A stretch of 64,000 nt of DNA from Aurantiochytrium sp. KH105 (taxonomy: Eukaryota > Sar > Bigyra > Thraustochytrida > Thraustochytriidae), in contig BGKB01000170.1 in NCBI GenBank assembly GCA_003116975.1, positions 83,041 to 147,040 of the forward strand, read 5' to 3'. The notes beneath the pieces are model-generated. The model worked only from the letters and a program-made list of their open reading frames with translations, was not told the DNA's origin and did no database searches. Shown here piece by piece: positions 36,201 through 44,876 of the stretch (its first letter is position 1; each line of letters opens with the position of its first letter). The position numbers were made by a program, and so were the translations under genes.

Positions 36201-38660
36201 GAAAACGCTACAGGACGAAGTCGCTCGGCTGTGCATATTGTTGGACGTGCCGAAGACGGCATCGACGCTCGCGCGGCTATTTCCAATGAGCCATTGGCTC
36301 GTGATCACGGCGTGAAGACTTCTGTACACATTGTTAACCACGCTGAAGAAGGCGCAGATGCTCGCGCCGCTATCTCAAATGAACCTCTTCCCGCAGATGT
36401 AGATGCACGTTCCTCAGTACAGATCGTGAAGCGAGACAAAGAAGAAGGAGTCGATGCTCGAGCGGCCATTTCCGACGAACCTCTCGCTTCCAGCACAAAT
36501 GCGCGAACTTCCGTTCAGATTGTCAAACGAGACAAAGAAGAAGGCGCCGACGCTCGAGCGGCAATTTCCGACGAGCCTCTCGCTTTTAGTCCAAACGCGC
36601 GGACCTCCGTTCAGATTGTCAAGCGAGACAAAGAAGAAGGCGCAGATGCTCGAGCGACCATCTCCGACGAGCCTCTCGCTACCAGTCCAAATGCGCGAAC
36701 TTCCGTTCAGATTGTTAGACGAGACAAAGAAGAAGGCGCCGACGCTCGAGCGGCAATTTCCGACGAGCCTCTCGCTTCTAGTCAAAACGCGCGAACTTCC
36801 GTTCAGATTGTCAAGCGAGACAAAGAAGAAGGCGCAGATGCTCGAGCGGCCATCTCCGACGAGCCTCTCGCTTCCAGTCCAAATGCGCGAACTTCCGTTC
36901 AAATCGTGAAGCGAGACAAAGAAGAAGGAATCGATGCTCGAGCGACCATCTCCGACGAGCCTCTCGCTTCCAGTTCAAATGCGCGGACTTCAGTTCAGAT
37001 TGTCAAGCGAGACAAAGAAGAAGGCGCCGATGCTCGAGCGGCCATCTCCGACGAGCCTCTCGCTTCCAGTCCAAATGCGCGAACTTCCGTTCGCATCGTC
37101 AAGCGAGACAAAGAAGAAGGCGTCGATGCCCGCGCGGCGATCTCTGACGAGCCTCTCGCTGCCGGTGTTAATCCACGACCAACAGTGCACATTGTTGGTA
37201 GCGTTTCCCCTCAAGCGTCCAAAACAGCAAAGCCGTCTGTCAGAGTCCAGCAAAGCCCAGGAGGCGAGACATCCTTTGTTTTCGGCGTGCATCCCGACGC
37301 CACGCGTCCTGCGGTGCAAGTGAACCAGCCAGCAGGAGGTCACAGCAGCATCGAGGCGCTAATGACGCGGACGAACCGGTCCAAATCTGAGGAATCTGAG
37401 CGCGATGCCATGGAAAGCCTTGCGCGCCGCCAGAAAACAGTGCGCCGCATCCGCGACGCGATGGTCTCTGCCAAGCCTTTACGGTATGGAGATGCGATTC
37501 TTTCCGATGTAGAAGAATGCAGACAGCCACCCGGCGGTGCAGCCAAGCAGGAAATATTAGATTCGCTGGAAGACCTGGGCTGCGACGATGCGCCATGTGG
37601 CGCTCTTGATGCAGCTATTGAGCTCGCCGTAGTTGAACCGCTTCTGCAACAGTGTGATCTCGTCGAAGCGACCTTTGTGGCGGTGGTTGTGCGCCAGTCC
37701 AATGTCTTGGAGGCGCTGGACGGCGTACGAAGTACGATCCTCATGGCACAAGGCGACCTTTACAACGGAATCGTCGATCGCCTGTATGAGATGCGTTTGC
37801 GCGACGGCGACCTTCGGCATCGCAAGGGCAGGGTTCTGCAAGAAGTCTTCGCGTCAGAGGCAGACGGGCTTGCTTTGACGGAGCGACCGTTTGCAAGCCG
37901 CTTTCACTATGCGGTCGACGTCACATGTGAGGCCGCTCACAGCGGACACTCAGAGTTTTCAAAATTTGCCTTTGTAGATGCACAGTACGAACTACATTGG
38001 CCTCTGTCCTTTATCGTGCGCGAGCAGGACAAGGCGGCATATCCGCAAATTCACCGCTTTCTCCTTCAACTCAAGTATGCTGGGGCACTGGTGCGCAGAG
38101 TTTGGACGCGACTATGTGCAACCAAAGCGCTAGGACGTCTCCCCGTTCTCACGTGGCTGTCAACGCGATGGCACCAGGTTCGGAACCTCATATCGAACCT
38201 TGAAGACTACCTCATGACCACTCTACTGACGGAACACTGGGCTGCGATGCAGGCAGCCTTTGGCGCTCCTTGTGCATCTTTCCGGCACCCGCATGAGTTG
38301 CAAGAGATTCATCATCGATTTGTAGAAGCGGCTATGCGTACATGCTTTTTGGATGGCTCGAATGTCTCAAAGGTGCTTCACGAATGCGTGAGCCGCGCAA
38401 TGGAGCGCACCGATGCGCTCGCGCGGCACAGTCTCCACCTGCTCGATGAGCTACTCGACGGCGCAGAGACAAATGTGCAGCGACGCGAGGACATCAAAGT
38501 ACCGCGAGAGCTAGAGCAGGCTTGGCGCGAGTTCAGCAAAACGCAGACGTTCTTACTGCGCACCGTGCAATCGTACTCGCGTAGCGCACTCTCCTCTGAC
38601 GGTGCGGCGCAACGCATTCTCGTGCACTTGAACTTTAATTGCTTTTTCTCGAGCGCCTAG
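33204..38660 (+). CDS. GCP6-like gamma-tubulin complex component with repeat array
   Basis: 1818 residues from ATG 33204 to TAG 38658, a size close to vertebrate TUBGCP6. The N-terminal Spc97/98 (GCP) domain starts near residue 490: AVITAQELQRDLVYALLGVP, then SRSFELHTD. A helical coiled coil follows (about 815-915, KKRFLEQEARRKEAWKVIED and EEEQRRIEAERKAQLEEF). An insert (about 1008-1330) holds about ten 32-residue repeats. The C-terminal gamma-tubulin-binding domain spans about 1456-1818 (DAAIELAVVEPLLQQCDLVE, GDLYNGIVDRLYEMRL, PLSFIVREQDKAAYPQIHRF, WHQVRNLISNLEDYLMTTLL). GCP6 nucleates the gamma-tubulin ring complex. The long insert between the two GCP domains, with tandem repeats, is the architecture of GCP6 rather than GCP2-5. 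Four PGG motifs flank the array and recall microtubule-binding motifs of SPIRAL1/Jupiter-type proteins (inference). Confidence 0.88.
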   Translation: MEADVRRSVRALGATQGAGNARCAEETFFGGLWAARHAAKAANLDDDDDDEGQRRDLEEDGNHASESEWREKRNARRANEILRAFEFNFRREGHARAAETLDACLEYLGTSYTGDALPSVLTLLSMLARSYSEDPVSHSSRRERSPSQVILSDTADRLLAASSAIAHGHASLAPQASQMSMNSEAPGMDPSLIRTVSLTPSAQRLLGTSTDGPATTLRLRVQTRTPASELKRYPLLPFDETSWAEAAENGSQVFRRLQGENDITEEEQWNPSMNLERLTMDPTSRPARESDPQNVDENFGNAPGNMCADFLEPLPSKDCLLGALVSQTRSTLSEVNITLSLPELDTEYDGFAPDPLGLKIAQDRHLASLKQQRNKGKRTVPGAAERKLRYPQDASEILDERASSSDSLLCEVRWPPEEDLWLRLAHTAHPLPPRLLLGWEEEVAASFETSVPHDECLKALQYSSHAVLSSERGPMWLEHLIQHSGRFERSRGAAVITAQELQRDLVYALLGVPSRSFELHTDPLRLEPCETRLLAGTVEGLGAVLDQVAACGSTYLALANLCKGDPILPEAEVAEVVVERIDAHLLAHQRRVGLLFQSASQSEHDAISLLEISHRIEMSLAPPLRRLRALFAVPRASVTTIQMLEHFHASALASGASLRSMERGMLWCCLERVVDVLAGWSFGGADAFEHFDGCFFRHAITGDEASSKDGSSPSHEALLAAVTEKRLLYALHLPSFCKSSLRGVSSPSLARRATRCGALLRLLRGMPNCAELYELCTRKTDQDAFRLDALRAGNGANAIFLQKVLHESSERKQHLIAKVAEHCNESEKKRFLEQEARRKEAWKVIEDSRIAAEAVNARFIARSEEEQRRIEAERKAQLEEFRAAAEDAKSAKVRARLEKQRQEREEQPRDLTSPISDEQRTEAEHYLLEQFERLAQEQAEQGGVLDAKLAAAKHELETKLASLQTASQDSFQRSDATTSVVVQQPPGGHSVAASLLYGNENATGRSRSAVHIVGRAEDGIDARAAISNEPLARDHGVKTSVHIVNHAEEGADARAAISNEPLPADVDARSSVQIVKRDKEEGVDARAAISDEPLASSTNARTSVQIVKRDKEEGADARAAISDEPLAFSPNARTSVQIVKRDKEEGADARATISDEPLATSPNARTSVQIVRRDKEEGADARAAISDEPLASSQNARTSVQIVKRDKEEGADARAAISDEPLASSPNARTSVQIVKRDKEEGIDARATISDEPLASSSNARTSVQIVKRDKEEGADARAAISDEPLASSPNARTSVRIVKRDKEEGVDARAAISDEPLAAGVNPRPTVHIVGSVSPQASKTAKPSVRVQQSPGGETSFVFGVHPDATRPAVQVNQPAGGHSSIEALMTRTNRSKSEESERDAMESLARRQKTVRRIRDAMVSAKPLRYGDAILSDVEECRQPPGGAAKQEILDSLEDLGCDDAPCGALDAAIELAVVEPLLQQCDLVEATFVAVVVRQSNVLEALDGVRSTILMAQGDLYNGIVDRLYEMRLRDGDLRHRKGRVLQEVFASEADGLALTERPFASRFHYAVDVTCEAAHSGHSEFSKFAFVDAQYELHWPLSFIVREQDKAAYPQIHRFLLQLKYAGALVRRVWTRLCATKALGRLPVLTWLSTRWHQVRNLISNLEDYLMTTLLTEHWAAMQAAFGAPCASFRHPHELQEIHHRFVEAAMRTCFLDGSNVSKVLHECVSRAMERTDALARHSLHLLDELLDGAETNVQRREDIKVPRELEQAWREFSKTQTFLLRTVQSYSRSALSSDGAAQRILVHLNFNCFFSSA
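36226..37197 (+). repeat. 96-bp coding tandem repeat (32-residue units) in the GCP6-like gene
   Basis: About ten units; the central eight are almost identical. Each reads roughly SVQIVKRDKEEGADARAAIS then DEPLASSPNART; the spacing of GTTCAGATTGTC copies (36513, 36609) is exactly 96 bases. The outer units are diverged (SAVHIVGRAEDG, TVHIVGSVS), a pattern expected of internal expansion. Confidence 0.95.
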
Positions 38661-38866
38661 GCCTAGTCCAGTCAAGATGAATCGTTTTATGTGATGATAC
38701 GGGCATAAACCTCTGATATTGTGGTTGTAAACATACGTATGACCACGCGCGTAGGCCTTGCAGGACTTGAGAAGCAGCTTTTGCAGATTCCTTAATGGTT
38801 TGTAGTAGGCGAGTCAAAATTTTCTCTTGTCTTATAAAGAAAGCCTGTGCCTGCTTTTCATTGGCG

Positions 38867-41207
38867 TCAAGCTTCGAGTTCGGCCAAAAAGGCCTTAACC
38901 TGCGGGGCTTCATTGTTGACGCGATCAATGCGAGCTTGGACAGTCTCGATCGCGGTGCCAAGAGCCTGAGCAGCTGCACCCTTTTCATGCGTCTCAAAGA
39001 ATGCGGAGACCTCGTCCAGTTCGGACTGCGTTCGAAGTCCTCGAACTGTGCCGCCAAGAAAAGCGCCCCACTGAAAGCCAATCGATCCGTACTTGGCAAA
39101 AATTCTCTCGTATTCTGTCGAGATGTGCTCCCACATGAGCTTGGAGGCCTTGTGGGAGCTTGCGCAGAGCGTATGCACAACGAGAGCCAAATCCTGCGCA
39201 CGAATCTGGTCGCTGACCGCGTACTCGACAACGCGCTCAACGAGTGCGTCATGCTGGGCAAAGCTTGCAAGGGTCGCGAGCAGGTCTCGCTTCTCCTCCG
39301 CGGCGAGACTCGTCTCGCCCTGCACAAAGCGGTCATTGAGGAGCTCGTAGAGCTCAACTGGTGCCGCCTCGTCTTTTGCAGCAAGCTGGAATACTGCGAG
39401 TCGCACATTGGCAGGAATTGGCTTGGCGCTGCCGCCATCAGCCGCATAGTGAGCTTTGGTGAGCGCAACAGCCTTGTCAAACAATGACTCGTCGTTGTCC
39501 GGAAGTGCCGACGCCGGCGCTAGCGCAAGTGTCTTGAGGACTGCCACGCGCAGATTGATCTTTGCCATGGACTCCTCGCCCTCTTCCGGGGCAAGGAGAG
39601 CAACCTCATCCATGATGGGCTTGCAGCAAGGCACGATGAGCTTGCGCGCAAACTCCTCAAAGAAGGATTCGTCGCGATAAAGTTGCGCAAGACTTTGAAG
39701 GCGAAGCGTAAGCTCGCGAAGCACAGCAGGGTCCTTTTCGGTCAGTTTCGGCATGAGCCCGAGAAAGAGACGCAGAGGCACAGCCAGAGGCGAGTAGCCG
39801 GACACCGCACAGTAAAAGGCGTCGCGGACTAAACCGAGTCTATCCGTATTGGAAAGGCCCAAATCGCTTGGATCCGACGAGCCAATTGGCGCAGTCGCGT
39901 CCTGGCGCGCAGCCATTTGATCAAGGAGACGGGTCCATTGGGACTCGGTATAGCAGACGCGGTAGAAACCACTCATGTCAGCGTTGAGATTGAACCACTG
40001 ACCAGCCTTGTCGAGTGCAGTGAGCTCGGCGGATAGACTCGCCCACGCGTCGGGCGAGTCGAGAGTCTTTCGCGTTTGGGCTGTTTCGCCACCTGCTCGG
40101 ATCTTCATGGGAACGATCCAGCGAGCGTCATCAGCGCTGGCGCTCTTTGTGGGGCTGTACAAAAAACGCTCTTGATGCGCTTGGATGGACCCCTCCTTCT
40201 CTGTAAGAATCACTACGGGGTAGCCTTCCGCAGTCGTCCAGGCATCCATGAGAGAGGTGATCTCGCCGCTGGCCACGGTGTCTGCGTTGGCCTCCTCGAT
40301 GCATGTGAGGAGGTCGCTAAGTTCGGCGTTCTCATAGGCGTGACGCTCGAGGTACTTGCGGATGCCCTGCATGAAAACGTCATGGCCCAGGAAAGATTCA
40401 AGCATTCGAATGATTGAGGNGCAGCGGGTAGTCGACGCCGTATTCATGCTCGTAAAAGTCAAGAGCCTTGCACGCAACGTCGAGGGCAAATTGCCCCTCG
40501 CGCGAACGTCCCAGGGGGACGTACACGGAGCCGAGGACGCCGCGCTGACTGTAGCCCGTAACGACATCAAACTCGCCGACGACGATTGCGAGCAAATACG
40601 TGCTCATTTTGGGCGTTGGCGCAAAGCGCCAGAGCTTGGTTCCGGCCTCTTGTACAGTGTTGGTCTCCACAACGGGGGTGTTGCTAATACAGAGTCGATC
40701 GGCCGGAGCCGTGACCGTGAGTTCGAAGACGGCCTTGAGGGCTGGATCGTCAAAGCAAGGGAAGGCTCTGCGCGCATCGGTGGCTTCAAACTGAGTGACG
40801 GCCATGCAACGGCGCTCTCCCGAGCTTGTCGAATAGAAGGAGCGGTACAAGCCTGCGAGGCAGTCGGTGAGCTTGCCCTCGAACGCAATCGTGACGTGCG
40901 TCGGGCTCTGCGAGGCAATGTCGTCTTCGAACCGAAAAGAGACGATTTCCTGACTTGCATCGATGCTCGTTTCCACAGAGGTCTTTTTCGAGCCTTCGAT
41001 GAGAGCCGTGGCCCCACTGGGGAACTCGAGCTCTTTGGCATGGAGAACGAGCAAGGTGCCCGAATCTTCTTGAGCGCGATAGCTCGTGGCAGCCTCCACC
41101 TCAATGTCAACGCTTCCGCGGAATTCATACGCTTCAAGGTCAATCGCCACGTTTAGCGTGTATTTTTTCGGCGTGAGCCAGCGCTTGGGGTCGTTATCGA
41201 GCCGCAT
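38867..41207 (-). CDS. M1-family (puromycin-sensitive-type) aminopeptidase, broken at an N
   Basis: Start chosen at ATG 41207 (MRLDNDPKRWLTPKKYTLNV); the frame reaches 40421 with 262 codons, then an N at 40420 shifts to another frame that runs to 38867 (516 more residues). The N-terminal part has M1 features: AVTQFEATDARRAFPCFDDP, ALKAVFELTVTAP, and STYLLAIVVGEFD up to YGVDYPL. The second part resumes at SIIRMLESFLGHDVFMQGIR and then carries the ERAP1-C-like helical domain. The GAMEN substrate-binding motif and the HExxH...E zinc site, which lie between these points in all M1 peptidases, are absent. Roughly 130 codons are missing, most simply because the N stands for an assembly gap. Cytosolic peptide trimming is the usual role. 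It is convergent with the GCP6-like gene. Confidence 0.9.
40420..40420. other. Ambiguous base marking a probable assembly gap
   Basis: A single N lies exactly where the M1 aminopeptidase loses its catalytic core and changes frame. A true one-base ambiguity cannot explain the missing domain. Confidence 0.8.
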
Positions 41208-41707
41208 CCTGTCCTCCCCTTTCCCTTTCTTCACTAAAGGTTATGTGCTTCTTGGCCGCCGCTGCCGTTGCTGCCGCTGATTCTGCTGCTACTGCGCCGC
41301 CCTGCGCTGCCTTAAGCTTCTGCTGCCGCTGCTGCTGCTGCGTGGTGCAAGATACACTGCGCGAGGCTGGGTAACAGGATTTGCTCGCAAGGATCTCTCG
41401 CTTTTTGTCTCTTGCCTTGCCATGCTTCGACTTCTAGTAAATCGAGTATAAGTGATCAACGGCAGGCCCTGCATCTGCCTAGTTGCAGGCCAAGTAGGCA
41501 AGCCAGGCAAGAAGGCAATAAGGCAAGCCGCGCGCGGCTGCGAGGTTGTGTGCGAGCAAGCGAGCAAGCGAGCGCGGGAGTGCGTGGTAGGCGACGCACG
41601 CAGGCGAGGTCGCGAGGTTGCGAGCGAAGGTAGCCAAGGTCGATCCTGAGAACGCTCCATTGTGGGGCAGAGCGACGCAAAAAAGGAGAGAGTCCTTGGA
41701 TAGATAA
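41208..41707. promoter_or_regulatory. Divergent spacer between M1 aminopeptidase and TFIIE-alpha
   Basis: 500 bp with GCTGCC/GCTGCT short repeats (41250-41340) near the aminopeptidase start and GCGAGCAAGC tracts (about 41545-41575). TATAAG at 41448 is the only TATA-like word noticed. No gene. Confidence 0.45.
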
Positions 41708-42230
41708 ATGGCGGAGCAGCACCCCAAACTCCTTGTCCGCACGGTGGGGCGCGCGTTCTACGATGACGATGTGGTAATGGTGCTGGACGCGCTGACACGC
41801 GACCCTTACCTTATCGATTTCGAGAAAGCTGGACGATCTCCTTTGGAGGAGAAATTCGGGCTGCAGTCAAAGCAGGTGCGGCGCTCGCTCATGGTGCTTT
41901 ATGAGGACTGCTTGATCGAAAAGTACGTGCGAAAATGGCGTGCTCCCGACGCGCCAAAAGGAACCCGACGCAGAAACCACATTTTCTACTACATCAACTA
42001 CAGTCATTTTGTCAAGCTCGTTCGACTGCGACTACATTTTATGCGAAAGTTGATCGATCAGAAGGAGGGCGAGCAGACCACCTCCAGGGCCATGTATGTG
42101 TGCCCGCGGTGTAAAATTGAGTACGATTTGCTTACGGCAGTGGCTTGTCAGGATGAGGAGACGGGTATGTTCTTTTGTCAGCGATGCAAGGATGACCTCG
42201 ACGAGCACGTTTTGCTCGAGGAAATTGGGT

Positions 42231-42261
<31 letters not shown>

Positions 42262-43168
42262 CGCGTCTTTGTCAGCACTAAACCCACCGTCGATAAAGTC
42301 TGAACCAGGAAGCGGAAAAGCCAATGGAGGAGGAGGAGGACAGCCGTCCAAAGCAAAGTCATTGCGAGAAAAACGCGACGAGCAAATGAAAGAGGAGCCC
42401 GGACTCCGTCTTGGTATCGAAGACATTCTGGTTCGCATTGACAATTTCCCGGTGCCGCCACCTCACAATCATCCCAGTGACCATCTTGATAATGCAGAAG
42501 ATGCCTATCGGGAAAAGGTTGAAGAGGAAAAGTACGGTCCGGGTGCAGGGGGTCGCGGTGCTTCGCGCCAGGGCCTCAGCTTTAATGAGGCCGGTCAAGC
42601 GGTGCGCGTGCAAATTATCTCCTATCCTGATGCAGATGACCTTACAGACGGCCAGCCGAGCGACGCGGTCGATGTCGTGGAGGAAGAGGTCTCAGGAGGA
42701 CAGCTCCCTGCCTGGATGCAAACAGACGTTTCCGGAAATGTATCTTCGAATGCAATTCAGGACGCCAAGGAGAGGCAACAGAAGCGCGGCCGTTTGGGCG
42801 GCGCCTCTGTTGGCGGGGTTGGAAATGGGCTCGGTGGCGCTGCCGCTTTGCTCGAGCGCCAAGAGGGCAATCGCTCAAGCTCCCTTGACCTTGAGCCATT
42901 TCCTAAGCTGCGACGCACCGAGAGCGAGCAGCATTTGGATTCGGTCCGCGAGCAGACTCTTCAGGAGACACGAGTTACTGTGCGAGGCGTTAGCAAACCG
43001 CTGAGTGAAATCACCGAGCAAGATGAAAACAAAATGACCAAGAGTGAGTATGCCGACTATTTGGACAAGTGGGAAAAGGTGGCGCGATGGGATGGGACTC
43101 GTCGACCGAGCGACATCACGGACGAGGATGAGGCCAGCGACGAGGCTATCGCCATGGACTTCTTCTAA
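41708..43168 (+). CDS. Transcription initiation factor IIE alpha subunit
   Basis: 486 residues from ATG 41708 to TAA 43166. Residues 1-105 are the TFE/TFIIE-alpha winged helix (MVLDALTRDPYLIDFEKA, LQSKQVRRSLMVLYEDCLIE, FYYINYSHFVKLVRLRLHFM). A zinc ribbon follows, with YVCPRC (Cys132, Cys135) and FFCQRC (Cys157, Cys160). A poly-Ser run encoded by TCC repeats (about 42233-42262) begins a long disordered middle. The acidic C-terminus contains EITEQDENKMTKSEYADYLD and ITDEDEASDEAIAMDFF. TFIIE-alpha recruits and regulates TFIIH at RNA polymerase II promoters. The order of domains and length fit the family. It diverges from the M1 gene and converges with the EF-hand gene. Confidence 0.93.
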
Positions 43169-43447
43169 TCGCTCATCTTTCTAATATATAGCGTCGCGAG
43201 CTTTTCGATAAGGGCTGAGCTGGTCTCTTCGCGGTGCTACAATTTGTTCATTCATTTTCGTGGAGTGTCACGTTTGGCTCGCAGTTGGGCTGGTCATGCG
43301 TCGACACGCTTAGCCACGCGTCAACGCGCTTTGTCCGATCAAACTTTTGATTGTGAGATGAATCACAGACGAGAGGATCGTCTGATTCGCATCTTTCGGC
43401 CTCGCTCGCAGATCCGCCTTTACGTTCTGAATTTGAAATCTTATTTT

Positions 43448-44183
43448 TCAACTCATCATCATTGAAATGTACTCTGTGTAGTTGAAGAGTCCGTTCGAGT
43501 CTGTCTCAAGCTGACGAAGGAGCTCCTGGACCTGATCCTTATTGACACGATCTGAGCAATAGTCGAGCAAGACACGCTCCAAGCACTCAGGTTTAATAAG
43601 GCCTGGCGTGGCGTCGCCTGCAAAAAAGGAAAAGGCATTGCGCACCTGGTCTGGCGTGTAGGCTGCCTTGACACGTCGCGACATGACGGCAACGAATTCC
43701 TCGAAATCGATCTCTGTTGTGCAACTTGGCGTCAGCTCCTCTTCCTTTCTCAATTTTGACATAGAAAAAAAAAACATCCACAAGCAACGCTCGTGCTCTC
43801 TCTCTCTTTCTCTCTCTCTCTCCTCTTCCGTCTCTGCCCCCCTTTGAGCTTCTCCCTTTTTCTCACTTACCTCCATTACTATCTTGATCAATCTCGTTGA
43901 TCATGAGGTCGATTTCTTCCTGACTGGCATTGATGCCGAGTGTGTCCATGAGATCGCCAAGCTCGGAATTGCTAATGGATCCGCCACCGTCTCGGTCGAC
44001 TAGATTGAAGATCTCGCGATATTCAGCGAGTTCTTCCTCGCTGAGGTCTTCGGCACTGCGTACAGTAAAAGGCGAACTCTCGAGGCTGGAGAGAATACCC
44101 GTTTCGGCCGCGGCCTCGCCATCCGCTTCTGTGCGTTGCTCGTCTTCGCCCTCGCGCTCAGCGTCTACCGTACCATCAGGCAT
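43448..44183 (-). CDS. Centrin/calmodulin-like EF-hand protein, two exons
   Basis: Exon 1 is 44183-43871 and exon 2 is 43713-43448 on the minus strand, giving 192 residues. Start chosen at ATG 44183. After an acidic N-terminal extension (1-45), four EF-hands are seen. EF1 loop is DRDGGGSISNSE (63-74). EF2 loop DQDSNGEIDFEE (99-110) is complete only after splicing, which proves the junction. EF3 (GDATPGLIKPE region) and EF4 (ETDSNGLFNYTE) lack key first ligands and probably do not bind Ca2+. The C-terminus is EYISMMMS. Centrins bind at basal bodies and calmodulins are general sensors; two degenerate C-terminal sites and the N-terminal extension make the subfamily uncertain. It converges with TFIIE-alpha and diverges from the MFS gene. 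Confidence 0.88.
43714..43870 (-). other. Spliceosomal intron in the EF-hand gene
   Basis: 157 bases on the minus strand: GTAAGT donor from 43870 and ACAACAG acceptor ending at 43714. Phase 1. It contains a GA-rich microsatellite (CT on the plus strand, about 43796-43832). Splicing rebuilds the EF2 calcium loop. Confidence 0.92.
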
Positions 44184-44876
44184 GTTTGGTTCCCTGGCCC
44201 ACAAGCTTGCCAAAGACAGCCGCAGCCTTGTGCGCGCTCCGAGCGCTTTCTCGAACCCTGCGCAGCGCGCCTTCACAGCGCACGTGCGGACGCTGTTGCG
44301 CCGGTGCGCTGGTGCCCTCGCTCCTCCCAAACGAAGGAGTCGCGGGCAGGACGTTCTGTAGTCTGCGGGGCGAATGGTCCCGATGAACGTCACGCTCGTC
44401 GCACAGCCCGGCAGCGCTTTCCGAGAGCCTCTGCGCTGAGGCTGCGAATGTTGAACGGATAACCTGCGGCCCGCGACGTCGACTCGGCGAGTGAAAATGC
44501 GTTGCGCTCTCTCCACCAAAACGCGTTGCGCTGGCTCCTGGACTCTTCGTCGCCTTCACGTTTGTTTGCCTTTTCAGCACGTCCGTCTCTCAATCACACA
44601 GTGTGGCAGCGGCAGCCAAGCAAAGTCCATTGCGAGACGCCTCGCAGCTCGGAGAGACGATCGATCGTCGCGGCGAAGCGCAGAGGCCGGCGACCCCGCG
44701 CGAGGGTTGCGCGACGCTGCGGCGCGACGCGCGGAGATCCGCAGCTGTCGCTCGCCCCGAAGCGAACGAAGCCCCCGCGCAAGCCCGGCAGCAGTGGCAG
44801 CAGAAGCAGCCCGGCCCTTCGAGTCGCCCTTGGACTCGAGGTCGGCGAGGTGACGACGCTCCACGAATACGGCACG
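44184..44876. promoter_or_regulatory. Divergent spacer between the EF-hand and MFS genes
   Basis: About 690 GC-rich bases. The MFS frame is open leftward to about 44502 but has no ATG before 44877, so this is treated as 5' flank. No core motif recognised. Confidence 0.45.

Noticed and set aside
44502-44876. Extension of the MFS transporter upstream
   Set aside because: No ATG in that part; Arg-rich translation typical of GC-rich 5' flank.
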